DNA of 64,000 nucleotides from Lasioglossum baleicum (GCF_051020765.1 NW_027469286.1:182577-246576); one strand, 5' to 3'. Shown: positions 10,732-24,145, counted from the stretch's first letter. Notes: generated from the letters alone by a model not told the origin. Program-made: numbers and translations.

Positions 10732-13700
10732 GCTAGTTAAGTAAAAACACGTGCGAGAGGATGCATCCCGCAGGCTAGTCGAGTAAAAACACGTGCGAGA
10801 GGATGCATCCCGCAGGCTAGTCGAGCACAAACACGTGCGAGAGGATGCATCCCGCAGGCTAGTCGAGCAAAAACACGTGCGAGAGGATGCATCCCGCAGG
10901 TTAGTCGAGTAAAAACACGTGCGAAAGGATGCATCCCGCAGGATAGTCGAGCACAAACACGTGCGAGGTTTTGTGGGATGCGCATGCGCAGATTTTTTGG
11001 GACGCGCATGCGCAGGTTTTTTGGGATGCGCATGGCTAGTCGAGCAAAAACACGTGCGAGAGGATGCATCCCGCAGGCTAGTCGAGTAAAAACACGTGCG
11101 AGGTTTTGTGGGATGCGCATGCGCAGGTTTTTTGGGATGCGCATGCGCAGGTTTTTTGGGATGCGCATGCCTAGGCGAGCAAAAACACGTGCGAGAGGAT
11201 GCATCCCGCAGGCTAGTCGAGTAAAAACACGTGCGAAAGGATGCATCCCGCAGGCTAGTCGAGCACAAACACGTGCGAGGTTTTGTGGGATGCGCATGCG
11301 CAGGTTTTGTGGGATGCGCATGCGCAGATTTTTTGGGACGCGCATGCGCAGGTTTTTTGGGATGCGCATGGCTAGTCGAGCAAAAACACGTGCGAGAGGA
11401 TGCATCCCGCAGGCTAGTCGAGTAAAAACACGTGCGAGGTTTTGTGGGATGCGCATACGCAGGTTTTGTGGGATGCGCATGCGCAGGTTTTTTGGGATGC
11501 CCATGCGCAGGTTTTTTGGGATGCGCATGCGCAGGTTTTTTGGGATGCGCATGGCTAGTCGAGCAAAAACACGTGCGAGAGGATGCATCCCCCAGGCTAG
11601 TCGAGTAAAAACACGTGCGAGGTTTTGTGGGATGCGCATGCGCAGGTTTTTGGGATGCGCATGCCTAGTCGAGCAAAAACACGTGCGAGAGGATGCATCC
11701 CGCAGGCTAGTCGAGTAAAAACACGTGCGAAAGGATGCATCCCGCAGGCTAGTCGAGCACAAACACGTGCGAGGTTTTGTGGGATGCGCATGCGCAGATT
11801 TTTTGGGACGCGCATGCGCAGGTTTTTTGGGATGCGCATGGCTAGTCGAGCAAAAACACGTGCGAGAGGATGCATCCCGCAGGCTAGTCGAGTAAAAACA
11901 CGTGCGAGGTTTTGTGGGATGCGCATACGCAGGTTTTGTGGGATGCGCATGCGCAGGTTTTTTGGGATGCGCATGCGCAGGTTTTTTGGGATGCGCATGC
12001 GCAGGTTTTTTGGGATGCGCATGGCTAGTCGAGCAAAAACACGTGCGAGAGGATGCATCCCGCAGGCTAGTCGAGTAAAAACACGTGCGAGAGGATGCAT
12101 CCCGCAGGCTAGTCGAGCAAAAACACGTGCGAGAGGATGCATCCCGCAGGCTAGTCGAGCACAAACACGTGCGAGAGGATGCATCCCGCAGGCTAGTCGA
12201 GTAAAAACACGTGCGAAAGGATGCATCCCGCAGGCTAGTCGAGCACAAACACGTGCGAGGTTTTGTGGGATGCGCATGCGCAGGTTTTGTGGGATGCGCA
12301 TGCGCAGGTTTTTTGGGATGCGCATGGCTAGTCGAGCAAAAACACGTGCGAGAGGATGCATCCCGCAGGCTAGTCGAGTAAAAACACGTGCGAGGTTTTG
12401 TGGGATGCGCATGCGCAGGTTTTTTGGGATGCGCATGCGCAGGTTTTTTGGGATGCGCATGCCTAGGCGAGCAAAAACACGTGCGAGAGGATGCATCCCG
12501 CAGGCTAGTCGAGCACAAACACGTGCGAGGTTTTGTGGGATGCGCATGCGCAGGTTTTGTGGGATGCGCATGCGCAGATTTTTTGGGACGCGCATGCGCA
12601 GGTTTTTTGGGATGCGCATGGCTAGTCGAGCAAAAACACGTGCGAGAGGATGCATCCCGCAGGCTAGTCGAGTAAAAACACGTGCGAGGTTTTGTGGGAT
12701 GCGCATGCGCAGGTTTTTTGGGATGCGCATGCGCAGGTTTTTTGGGATGCGCATGCCTAGGCGAGCAAAAACACGTGCGAGAGGATGCATCCCGCAGGCT
12801 AGTCGAGTAAAAACACGTGCGAAAGGATGCATCCCGCAGGCTAGTCGAGCACAAACACGTGCGAGGTTTTGTGGGATGCGCACGCAGTTTTGTGGGATGC
12901 GCATGCGCAGATTTTTTGGGACGCGCATGCGCAGGTGTTTTGGGATGCGCATGGCTAGTCGAGCAAAAACACGTGCGAGAGGATGCATCCCGCAGGCTAG
13001 TCGAGTAAAAACACGTGCGAGGTTTTGTGGGATGCGCATACGCAGGTTTTGTGGGATGCGCATGCGCAGGTTTTTTGGGATGCGCATGCGCAGGTTTTTT
13101 GGGATGCGCATGCGCAGGTTTTTTGGGATGCGCATGCGCAGGTTTTTTGGGATGCGCATGGCTAGTCGAGCAAAAACACGTGCGAGAGGATGCATCCCGC
13201 AGGCTAGTCGAGTAAAAACACGTGCGAGGTTTTGTGGGATGCGCATGCGCAGGTTTTTGGGATGCGCATGCCTAGTCGAGCAAAAACACGTGCGAGAGGA
13301 TGCATCCCGCAGGCTAGTCGAGTAAAAACACGTGCGAAAGGATGCATCCCGCAGGCTAGTCGAGCACAAACACGTGCGAGGTTTTGTGGGATGCGCATGC
13401 GCAGGTTTTGTGGGATGCGCATGCGCAGATTTTTTGGGACGCGCATGCGCAGGTTTTTTGGGATGCGCATGGCTAGTCGAGCAAAAACACGTGCGAGAGG
13501 ATGCATCCCGCAGGCTAGTCGAGTAAAAACACGTGCGAGGTTTTGTGGGATGCGCATGCGCAAATTTTTTGGGATGCGCATGCGCAGGTTTTTTTTGGGA
13601 TGCGCATGGCTAGTAGAGCAAAAACACGTGCGAGAGGATGCAACCCGCAGGCTAGTCGAGCAAAAACACGTGCGAGAGGATGCATCCCGCAGGCTAGTCG

Positions 13701-15663
13701 AGTAAAAACACGTGCGAAAGGATGCATCCCGCAGGCTAGTCGAGCACAAACACGTGCGAGGTTTTGTGGGATGCGCATGCCGCAGGTTTTGTGGGATGCG
13801 CATGCGCAGATTTTTTGGGATGCGCATGCGCAGGTTTTTTTGGGATGCGCATGGCTAGTCGAGCAAAAACACGTGCGAGAGGATGCATCCCCGCAGGCTA
13901 GTCGAGTAAAAACACGTGCGAGGTTTTGTGGGGATGCGCATGCGCAGGTTTTTTGGGATGCGCATGCCTAGTCGAGCAAAAACACGTGCGAGAGGATGCA
14001 TCCCGCAGGCTAGTCGAGTAAAAACACGTGCGAAAGGATGCATCCCGCAGGCTAGTCGAGCACAAACACGTGCGAGGTTTTGTGGGATGCGCATGCGCAG
14101 GTTTTGTGGGATGCGCATGCGCAGATTTTTTGGGACGCGCATGCGCAGGTTTTTTGGGATGCGCATGGCTAGTCGAGCAAAAACACGTGCGAGAGGATGC
14201 ATCCCGCAGGCTAGTCGAGTAAAAACACGTGCGAGGTTTTGTGGGATGCGCATGCGCAGGTTTTTTGGGATGCGCATGCGCAGGTTTTTTGGGATGCGCA
14301 TGCCTAGGCGAGCAAAAACACGTGCGAGAGGATGCATCCCGCAGGCTAGTCGAGCAAAAACACGTGCGAAAGGATGCATCCCGCAGGCTGGTCGAGCAAA
14401 AACACGTGCGAGAGGATGCACCCCGCAGGCTAGTCGAGCAAAAACACGTGCGAGAGGATGCATCCCGCAGTCTAGTCGAGTAAAAACACGTGCGAGAAGA
14501 TGCATCCCGCAGGCTAGTCGAGCACAAACACGTGCGAGAGGATGCATCCCGCAGGCTAGTCGAGTAAAAACACGTGCGAGGTTTTGTGGGATGCGCATGC
14601 GCAGGTTTTTTGGGATGCGCATGCCTAGGCGAGCAAAAACACGTGCGAGAGGATGCATCCCGCAGGCTAGTCGAGTAAAAACACGTGCGAAAGGATGCAT
14701 CCCGCAGGCTAGTCGAGCACAAACACGTGCGAGGTTTTGTGGGATGCGCATGCGCAGGTTTTGTGGGATGCGCATGCGCAGATTTTTTGGGACGCGCATG
14801 CGCAGGTTTTTTGGGATGCGCATGGCTAGTCGAGCAAAAACACGTGCGAGAGGATGCATCCCGCAGGCTAGTCGAGTAAAAACACGTGCGAGGTTTTGTG
14901 GGATGCGCATACGCAGGTTTTTGGGATGCGCATGCCTAGTCGAGCAAAAACACGTGCGAGAGGATGCATCCCGCAGGCTAGTCGAGTAAAAACACGTGCG
15001 AAAGGATGCATCCCGCAGGCTAGTCGAGCACAAACACGTGCGAGGTTTTGTGGGATGCGCATGCGCAGATTTTTTGGGACGCGCATGCGCAGGTTTTTTG
15101 GGATGCGCATGGCTAGTCGAGCAAAAACACGTGCGAGAGGATGCATCCCGCAGGCTAGTCGAGTAAAAACACGTGCGAGGTTTTGTGGGATGCGCATACG
15201 CAGGTTTTGTGGGATGCGCATGCGCAGGTTTTTTGGGATGCGCATGCGCAGGTTTTTTGGGATGCGCATGCGCAGGTTTTTTGGGATGCGCATGGCTAGT
15301 CGAGCAAAAACACGTGCGAGAGGATGCATCCCGCAGGCTAGTCGAGTAAAAACACGTGCGAGAGGATGCATCCCGCAGGCTAGTCGAGCAAAAACACGTG
15401 CGAGAGGATGCATCCCGCAGGCTAGTCGAGCACAAACACGTGCGAGAGGATGCATCCCGCAGGCTAGTCGAGTAAAAACACGTGCGAAAGGATGCATCCC
15501 GCAGGCTAGTCGAGCACAAACACGTGCGAGGTTTTGTGGGATGCGCATGCGCAGGTTTTGTGGGATGCGCATGCGCAGATTTTTTGGGATGCGCATGCGC
15601 AGGTTTTTTGGGATGCGCATGGCTAGTCGAGCAAAAACACGTGCGAGAGGATGCATCCCGCAG
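10732..15663. repeat. S-delimited super-unit 4 (4,932 bp)
   Basis: It opens with the leader S-T-X-C-T*-X, with GGTTAGTCGAG at 10,899 and GGATAGTCGAG at about 10,941. It includes a single-base variant GATGCCCATG (C at 11,501), CATCCCCCAGG near 11,588 and a short deletion in a B unit near 12,882. The cluster of single-base length changes at 13,590-13,935 lies here. Most of its first 1.6 kb repeats at offset 4,932. Confidence 0.92.
13590..13935. other. Cluster of single-base length changes
   Basis: Within about 345 bp there are five one-base differences in short homopolymers: T8 instead of T9 near 13,590; an extra C in GCATGCCGCAGG near 13,781; T7 instead of T6 near 13,843; an extra C in CATCCCCGCAGG near 13,891; and an extra G in TGTGGGGATGC near 13,931. 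Elsewhere such changes are rare and shared by many copies. The pattern is more like sequencing or gap-filling error than biology, and it ends where the 3.75 kb duplication begins. Confidence 0.75.
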
Positions 15664-17238
15664 GCTAGTTAAGTAAAAACACGTGCGAGAGGATGCATCC
15701 CGCAGGCTAGTCGAGTAAAAACACGTGCGAGAGGATGCATCCCGCAGGCTAGTCGAGCACAAACACGTGCGAGAGGATGCATCCCGCAGGCTAGTCGAGC
15801 AAAAACACGTGCGAGAGGATGCATCCCGCAGGTTAGTCGAGTAAAAACACGTGCGAAAGGATGCATCCCGCAGGATAGTCGAGCACAAACACGTGCGAGG
15901 TTTTGTGGGATGCGCATGCGCAGATTTTTTGGGACGCGCATGCGCAGGTTTTTTGGGATGCGCATGGCTAGTCGAGCAAAAACACGTGCGAGAGGATGCA
16001 TCCCGCAGGCTAGTCGAGTAAAAACACGTGCGAGGTTTTGTGGGATGCGCATGCGCAGGTTTTTTGGGATGCGCATGCGCAGGTTTTTTGGGATGCGCAT
16101 GCCTAGGCGAGCAAAAACACGTGCGAGAGGATGCATCCCGCAGGCTAGTCGAGTAAAAACACGTGCGAAAGGATGCATCCCGCAGGCTAGTCGAGCACAA
16201 ACACGTGCGAGGTTTTGTGGGATGCGCATGCGCAGGTTTTGTGGGATGCGCATGCGCAGATTTTTTGGGACGCGCATGCGCAGGTTTTTTGGGATGCGCA
16301 TGGCTAGTCGAGCAAAAACACGTGCGAGAGGATGCATCCCGCAGGCTAGTCGAGTAAAAACACGTGCGAGGTTTTGTGGGATGCGCATACGCAGGTTTTG
16401 TGGGATGCGCATGCGCAGGTTTTTTGGGATGCCCATGCGCAGGTTTTTTGGGATGCGCATGCGCAGGTTTTTTGGGATGCGCATGGCTAGTCGAGCAAAA
16501 ACACGTGCGAGAGGATGCATCCCCCAGGCTAGTCGAGTAAAAACACGTGCGAGGTTTTGTGGGATGCGCATGCGCAGGTTTTTGGGATGCGCATGCCTAG
16601 TCGAGCAAAAACACGTGCGAGAGGATGCATCCCGCAGGCTAGTCGAGTAAAAACACGTGCGAAAGGATGCATCCCGCAGGCTAGTCGAGCACAAACACGT
16701 GCGAGGTTTTGTGGGATGCGCATGCGCAGATTTTTTGGGACGCGCATGCGCAGGTTTTTTGGGATGCGCATGGCTAGTCGAGCAAAAACACGTGCGAGAG
16801 GATGCATCCCGCAGGCTAGTCGAGTAAAAACACGTGCGAGGTTTTGTGGGATGCGCATACGCAGGTTTTGTGGGATGCGCATGCGCAGGTTTTTTGGGAT
16901 GCGCATGCGCAGGTTTTTTGGGATGCGCATGCGCAGGTTTTTTGGGATGCGCATGGCTAGTCGAGCAAAAACACGTGCGAGAGGATGCATCCCGCAGGCT
17001 AGTCGAGTAAAAACACGTGCGAGAGGATGCATCCCGCAGGCTAGTCGAGCAAAAACACGTGCGAGAGGATGCATCCCGCAGGCTAGTCGAGCACAAACAC
17101 GTGCGAGAGGATGCATCCCGCAGGCTAGTCGAGTAAAAACACGTGCGAAAGGATGCATCCCGCAGGCTAGTCGAGCACAAACACGTGCGAGGTTTTGTGG
17201 GATGCGCATGCGCAGGTTTTGTGGGATGCGCATGCGCA
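15162..17238. repeat. Copy of 10,230-12,306 at offset 4,932 bp
   Basis: Checkpoints are TTAGTCGAG at 10,901/15,833, GATGCCCATG with its C at 11,501/16,433, and CATCCCCCAGG in both. The left limit is near 10,230/15,162. The right limit is near 12,306/17,238, where the upstream copy goes straight to a T6 unit and the downstream copy has an extra GATTTTTTGGG unit. Confidence 0.9.
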
Positions 17239-17324
17239 GATTTTTTGGGATGCGCATGCGCAGGTTTTTTGGGATGCGCATGGCTAGTCGAGCAAAAACA
17301 CGTGCGAGAGGATGCATCCCGCAG
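15664..17324. repeat. S-delimited super-unit 5 (1,661 bp)
   Basis: It has the full leader with the GGTTAGTCGAG and GGATAGTCGAG variants. It is B-rich with no B' form. It carries the GATGCCCATG variant at 16,433 and ends, like most super-units in the first half, with the module T*-X-(four B)-C directly before the next S monomer. Confidence 0.92.
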
Positions 17325-19444
17325 GCTAGTTAAGTAAAAACACGTGCGAGAGGATGCATCCCGCAGGCTAGTCGAGTAAAAACACGTGCGAGGTTTTGTG
17401 GGATGCGCATGCGCAGGTTTTTTGGGATGCGCATGCCTAGTCGAGCAAAAACACGTGCGAGAGGATGCAACCCGCAGGCTAGTCGAGCAAAAACACGTGC
17501 GAGAGGATGCATCCCGCAGGCTAGTCGAGTAAAAATACGTGCGAGGTTTTGTGGGATGCGCATGCGCAGGTTTTGTGGGATGCGCATGCGCAGATTTTTT
17601 GGGATGCGCATGCGCAGGTTTTTTGGGATGCGCATGGCTAGTCGAGCAAAAACACGTGCGAGAGGATGCATCCCGCAGGCTAGTCGAGTAAAAACACGTG
17701 CGAGGTTTTGTGGGATGCGCATGCGCAGGTTTTTTGGGATGCGCATGCCTAGTCGAGCAAAAACACGTGCGAGAGGATGCATCCCGCAGGCTAGTCGAGT
17801 AAAAACACGTGCGAAAGGATGCATCCCGCAGGCTAGTCGAGCACAAACACGTGCGAGGTTTTGTGGGATGCGCATGCGCAGGTTTTGTGGGATGCGCATG
17901 CGCAGATTTTTTGGGACGCGCATGCGCAGGTTTTTTGGGATGCGCATGGCTAGTCGAGCAAAAACACGTGCGAGAGGATGCATCCCGCAGGCTAGTCGAG
18001 TAAAAACACGTGCGAGGTTTTGTGGGATGCGCATGCGCAGGTTTTTTGGGATGCGCATGCGCAGGTTTTTTGGGATGCGCATGCCTAGGCGAGCAAAAAC
18101 ACGTGCGAGAGGATGCATCCCGCAGGCTAGTCGAGCAAAAACACGTGCGAAAGGATGCATCCCGCAGGCTGGTCGAGCAAAAACACGTGCGAGAGGATGC
18201 ACCCCGCAGGCTAGTCGAGCAAAAACACGTGCGAGAGGATGCATCCCGCAGTCTAGTCGAGTAAAAACACGTGCGAGAAGATGCATCCCGCAGGCTAGTC
18301 GAGCACAAACACGTGCGAGAGGATGCATCCCGCAGGCTAGTCGAGTAAAAACACGTGCGAGGTTTTGTGGGATGCGCATGCGCAGGTTTTTTGGGATGCG
18401 CATGCCTAGGCGAGCAAAAACACGTGCGAGAGGATGCATCCCGCAGGCTAGTCGAGTAAAAACACGTGCGAAAGGATGCATCCCGCAGGCTAGTCGAGCA
18501 CAAACACGTGCGAGGTTTTGTGGGATGCGCATGCGCAGGTTTTGTGGGATGCGCATGCGCAGATTTTTTGGGACGCGCATGCGCAGGTTTTTTGGGATGC
18601 GCATGGCTAGTCGAGCAAAAACACGTGCGAGAGGATGCATCCCGCAGGCTAGTCGAGTAAAAACACGTGCGAGGTTTTGTGGGATGCGCATACGCAGGTT
18701 TTTGGGATGCGCATGCCTAGTCGAGCAAAAACACGTGCGAGAGGATGCATCCCGCAGGCTAGTCGAGTAAAAACACGTGCGAAAGGATGCATCCCGCAGG
18801 CTAGTCGAGCACAAACACGTGCGAGGTTTTGTGGGATGCGCATGCGCAGATTTTTTGGGACGCGCATGCGCAGGTTTTTTGGGATGCGCATGGCTAGTCG
18901 AGCAAAAACACGTGCGAGAGGATGCATCCCGCAGGCTAGTCGAGTAAAAACACGTGCGAGGTTTTGTGGGATGCGCATACGCAGGTTTTGTGGGATGCGC
19001 ATGCGCAGGTTTTTTGGGATGCGCATGCGCAGGTTTTTTGGGATGCGCATGCGCAGGTTTTTTGGGATGCGCATGGCTAGTCGAGCAAAAACACGTGCGA
19101 GAGGATGCATCCCGCAGGCTAGTCGAGTAAAAACACGTGCGAGAGGATGCATCCCGCAGGCTAGTCGAGCAAAAACACGTGCGAGAGGATGCATCCCGCA
19201 GGCTAGTCGAGCACAAACACGTGCGAGAGGATGCATCCCGCAGGCTAGTCGAGTAAAAACACGTGCGAAAGGATGCATCCCGCAGGCTAGTCGAGCACAA
19301 ACACGTGCGAGGTTTTGTGGGATGCGCATGCGCAGGTTTTGTGGGATGCGCATGCGCAGATTTTTTGGGATGCGCATGCGCAGGTTTTTTGGGATGCGCA
19401 TGGCTAGTCGAGCAAAAACACGTGCGAGAGGATGCATCCCGCAG
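17325..19444. repeat. S-delimited super-unit 6 (2,120 bp)
   Basis: The leader is shortened to S-T, which leads directly into a two-unit B block. It contains AAAAATACGTGCGAGG near 17,530, where CACGTG has become TACGTG. It carries the GCTGGTCGAG / GATGCACCCCGC / GCAGTCTAG linked set at 18,080-18,290. From about 17,716 it is the downstream copy of sequence 3,781 bp earlier. Confidence 0.92.
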
Positions 19445-21110
19445 GCTAGTTAAGTAAAAACACGTGCGAGAGGATGCATCCCGCAGGCTAGTCGAGTAAA
19501 AACACGTGCGAGAGGATGCATCCCGCAGGCTAGTCGAGCACAAACACGTGCGAGAGGATGCATCCCGCAGGCTAGTCGAGCAAAAACACGTGCGAGAGGA
19601 TGCATCCCGCAGGTTAGTCGAGTAAAAACACGTGCGAAAGGATGCATCCCGCAGGATAGTCGAGCACAAACACGTGCGAGGTTTTGTGGGATGCGCATGC
19701 GCAGATTTTTTGGGATGCGCATGGCTAGTCGAGCAAAAACACGTGCGAGAGGATGCATCCCGCAGGCTAGTCGAGTAAAAACACGTGCGAGGTTTTGTGG
19801 GATGCGCATGCGCAGGTTTTGTGGGATGCGCATGCGCAGGTTTTTTGGGATGCGCATGCCTAGGCGAGCAAAAACACGTGCGAGAGGATGCATCCCGCAG
19901 GCTAGTCGAGTAAAAACACGTGCGAAAGGATGCATCCCGCAGGCTAGTCGAGCACAAACACGTGCGAGGTTTTGTGGGATGCGCATGTGCAGGTTTTGTG
20001 GGATGCGCATGCGCAGATTTTTTGGGACGCGCATGCGCAGGTTTTTTGGGATGCGCATGGCTAGTCGAGCAAAAACACGTGCGAGAGGATGCATCCCGCA
20101 GGCTAGTCGAGTAAAAACACGTGCGAGGTTTTGTGGGATGCGCATACGCAGGTTTTGTGGGATGCGCATGCGCAGGTTTTTTGGGATGCGCATGCGCAGG
20201 TTTTTTGGGATGCGCATGGCTAGTCGAGCAAAAACACGTGCGAGAGGATGCATCCCCCAGGCTAGTCGAGTAAAAACACGTGCGGGGTTTTGTGGGATGC
20301 GCATGCGCAGGTTTTTGGGATGCGCATGCCTAGTCGAGCAAAAACACGTGCGAGAGGATGCATCCCGCAGGCTAGTCGAGTAAAAACACGTGCGAAAGGA
20401 TGCATCCCGCAGGCTAGTCGAGCACAAACACGTGCGAGGTTTTGTGGGATGCGCATGCGCAGATTTTTTGGGACGCGCATGCGCAGGTTTTTTGGGATGC
20501 GCATGGCTAGTCGAGCAAAAACACGTGCGAGAGGATGCATCCCGCAGGCTAGTCGAGTAAAAACACGTGCGAGGTTTTGTGGGATGCGCATACGCAGGTT
20601 TTGTGGGATGCGCATGCGCAGGTTTTTTGGGATGCGCATGCGCAGGTTTTTTGGGATGCGCATGCGCAGGTTTTTTGGGATGCGCATGGCTAGTCGAGCA
20701 AAAACACGTGCGAGAGGATGCATCCCGCAGGCTAGTCGAGTAAAAACACGTGCGAGAGGATGCATCCCGCAGGCTAGTCGAGCAAAAACACGTGCGAGAG
20801 GATGCATCCCGCAGGCTAGTCGAGCACAAACACGTGCGAGAGGATGCATCCCGCAGGCTAGTCGAGTAAAAACACGTGCGAAAGGATGCATCCCGCAGGC
20901 TAGTCGAGCACAAACACGTGCGAGGTTTTGTGGGATGCGCATGCGCAGGTTTTGTGGGATGCGCATGCGCAGATTTTTTGGGATGCGCATGCGCAGGTTT
21001 TTTGGGATGCGCATGGCTAGTCGAGCAAAAACACGTGCGAGAGGATGCATCCCGCAGGCTAGTTAAGTAAAAACACGTGCGAGAGGATGCATCCCGCAGG
21101 CTAGTCGAGT
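17716..21110. repeat. Copy of about 13,935-17,380 at offset 3,781 falling to 3,733 bp
   Basis: The offset is 3,781 bp at 14,028/17,809 and 15,664/19,445, then 3,757 at 16,163/19,920 and 3,733 at 17,325/21,058. The two 24 bp steps are losses of single B units in the downstream copy. The left end is close to the length-change cluster at 13,590-13,935. The right end is in the B block after the S-T leader. Confidence 0.88.
19445..21057. repeat. S-delimited super-unit 7 (1,613 bp)
   Basis: It has the full leader with GGTTAGTCGAG near 19,612 and GGATAGTCGAG near 19,654. One B unit near 19,700 has GATTTTTTGGGATGC joined straight to the exit, a one-unit contraction. CATCCCCCAGG near 20,250 is followed by GTGCGGGGTT at 20,281, a private change in the A half-unit before a B block. 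Confidence 0.92.
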
Positions 21111-22510
21111 AAAAACACGTGCGAGGTTTTGTGGGATGCGCATGCGCAGGTTTTTTGGGATGCGCATGCCTAGTCGAGCAAAAACACGTGCGAGAGGATG
21201 CATCCCGCAGGCTAGTCGAGTAAAAACACGTGCGAAAGGATGCATCCCGCAGGCTAGTCGAGCACAAACACGTGCGAGGTTTTGTGGGATGCGCATGCGC
21301 AGGTTTTGTGGGATGCGCATGCGCAGATATTTTGGGACGCGCATGCGCAGGTTTTTTGGGATGCGCATGGCTAGTCGAGCAAAAACACGTGCGAGAGGAT
21401 GCATCCCGCAGGCTAGTCGAGTAAAAACACGTGCGAGGTTTTGTGGGATGCGCATGCGCAAATTTTTTGGGATGCGCATGCGCAGGTTTTTTTTTTGGGA
21501 TGCGCATGGCTAGTAGAGCAAAAACACGTGCGAGAGGATGCATCCCGCAGGCTAGTCGAGCAAAAACACGTGCGAGAGGATGCATCCCGCAGGCTAGTCG
21601 AGTAAAAACACGTGCGAAAGGATGCATCCCGCAGGCTAGTCGAGCACAAACACGTGCGAGGTTTTGTGGGATGCGCATGCGCAGGTTTTGTGGGATGCGC
21701 ATGCGCAGATTTTTTGGGACGCGCATGCGCAGGTTTTTTGGGATGCGCATGGCTAGTCGAGCAAAAACACGTGCGAGAGGATGCATCCCGCAGGCTAGTC
21801 GAGTAAAAACACGTGCGAGGTTTTGTGGGATGCGCATGCGCAGGTTTTTTGGGATGCGCATGCGCAGGTTTTTTGGGATGCGCATGCCTAGGCGAGCAAA
21901 AACACGTGCGAGAGGATGCATCCCGCATGCTAGTCGAGTAAAAACACGTGCGAAAGGATGCATCCCGCAGGCTAGTCGAGCACAAACACGTGCGAGGTTT
22001 TGTGGGATGCGCATGCGCAGGTTTTGTGGGATGCGCATGCGCAGATTTTTTGGGACGCGCATGCGCAGGTTTTTTGGGATGCGCATGGCTAGTCGAGCAA
22101 AAACACGTGCGAGAGGATGCATCCCGCAGGCTAGACGAGTAAAAACACGTGCGAGGTTTTGTGGGATGCGCATGCGCAAATTTTTTGGGATACGCATGCG
22201 CAGGTTTTTTTTTGGGATGCGCATGGCTAGTAGAGCAAAAACACGTGCGAGAGGATGCATCCCGCAGGCTAGTCGAGCAAAAACACGTGCGAGAGGATGC
22301 ATCCCGCAGGCTAGTCGAGTAAAAACACGTGCGAAAGGATGCATCCCGCAGGCTAGTCGAGCACAAACACGTGCGAGGTTTTGTGGGATGCGCATGCGCA
22401 GGTTTTGTGGGATGCGCATGCGCAGATTTTTTGGGATGCGCATGCGCAGGTTTTTTGGGATGCGCATGTCTAGTCGAGCAAAAACACGTGCGAGAGGATG
22501 CATCCCGCAG
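21058..22510. repeat. S-delimited super-unit 8 (1,453 bp)
   Basis: The leader is shortened to S-T and then a B block. It carries two expanded-T blocks with ten T (about 21,487) and nine T (about 22,203). Private changes include GATATTTTGGG near 21,326, GGGATACGCATGC near 22,189 and CTAGACGAG near 22,133. CATCCCGCATGC at about 21,923 is shared with super-unit 9 (23,034). Confidence 0.92.
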
Positions 22511-23749
22511 GCTAGTTAAGTAAAAACACGTGCGAGAGGATGCATCCCGCAGGCTAGTCGAGTAAAAACACGTGCGAGAGGATGCATCCCGCAGGCTAGT
22601 CGAGCACAAACACGTGCGAGAGGATGCATCCCGCAGGCTAGTCGAGCAAAAACACGTGCGAGAGGATGCATCCCGCAGGCTAGTCGAGTAAAAACACGTG
22701 CGAAAGGATGCATCCCGCAGGCTAGTCGAGCACAAACACGTGCGAGGTTTTGTGGGATGCGCATGCGCAGGTTTTGTGGGATGCGCATGCGCAGGTTTTG
22801 TGGGATGCGCATGCGCAGATTTTTTGGGACGCGCATGCGCAGGTTTTTTGGGATGCGCATGGCTAGTCGAGCAAAAACACGTGCGAGAGGATGCATCCCG
22901 CAGGCTAGTCGAGTAAAAACACGTGCGAGGTTTTGTGGGATGCGCATGCGCAGGTTTTTTGGGATGCGCATGCGCAGGTTTTTTGGGATGCGCATGCCTA
23001 GGCGAGCAAAAACACGTGCGAGAGGATGCATCCCGCATGCTAGTCGAGTAAAAACACGTGCGAAAGGATGCATCCCGCAGGCTAGTCGAGCACAAACACG
23101 TGCGAGGTTTTGTGGGATGCGCATGCGCAGGTTTTGTGGGATGCGCATGCGCAGATTTTTTGGGACGCGCATGCGCAGGTTTTTTGGGATGCGCATGGCT
23201 AGTCGAGCAAAAACACGTGCGAGAGGATGCATCCCGCAGGCTAGTCGAGTAAAAACACGTGCGAGGTTTTGTGGGATGCGCATACGCAGGTTTTGTGGGA
23301 TGCGCATGCGCAGGTTTTTTGGGATGCGCATGCGCAGGTTTTTTGGGATGCGCATGCGCAGGTTTTTTGGGATGCGCATGGCTAGTCGAGCAAAAACACG
23401 TGCGAGAGGATGCATCCCGCAGGCTAGTCGAGTAAAAACACGTGCGAGAGGATGCATCCCGCAGGCTAGTCGAGCAAAAACACGTGCGAGAGGATGCATC
23501 CCGCAGGCTAGTCGAGCACAAACACGTGCGAGAGGATGCATCCCGCAGGCTAGTCGAGTAAAAACACGTGCGAAAGGATGCATCCCGCAGGCTAGTCGAG
23601 CACAAACACGTGCGAGGTTTTGTGGGATGCGCATGCGCAGGTTTTGTGGGATGCGCATGCGCAGATTTTTTGGGATGCGCATGCGCAGGTTTTTTGGGAT
23701 GCGCATGGCTAGTCGAGCAAAAACACGTGCGAGAGGATGCATCCCGCAG
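22511..23749. repeat. S-delimited super-unit 9 (1,239 bp)
   Basis: It has the full S-T-X-C-T*-X leader. Its first B block has three TTTTGTGGG units instead of two (from about 22,746), the first such gain in the window. It ends with the usual T*-X-(four B)-C module before the next S. Confidence 0.92.
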
Positions 23750-24145
23750 GCTAGTTAAGTAAAAACACGTGCGAGAGGATGCATCCCGCAGGCTAGTCGA
23801 GTAAAAACACGTGCGAGAGGATGCATCCCGCAGGCTAGTCGAGTAAAAACACGTGCGAAAGGATGCATCCCGCAGGCTAGTCGAGCACAAACACGTGCGA
23901 GGTTTTGTGGGATGCGCATGCGCAGGTTTTGTGGGATGCGCATGCGCAGATTTTTTGGGATGCGCATGCGCAGGTTTTTTGGGATGCGCATGGCTAGTCG
24001 AGCAAAAACACGTGCGAGAGGATGCATCCCGCAGGCTAGTCGAGTAAAAACACGTGCGAGGTTTTGTGGGATGCGCATGCGCAGGTTTTTTGGGATGCGC
24101 ATGCCTAGTCGAGCAAAAACACGTGCGAGAGGATGCATCCCGCAG
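23750..24145. repeat. S-delimited super-unit 10 (396 bp)
   Basis: This short unit is S-T-T*-X-(four B)-C-T-(one B plus a cut B)-C. X and C are missing from the leader. It lies at the transition between the B-rich first third and the A-rich domain that follows. Confidence 0.92.
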
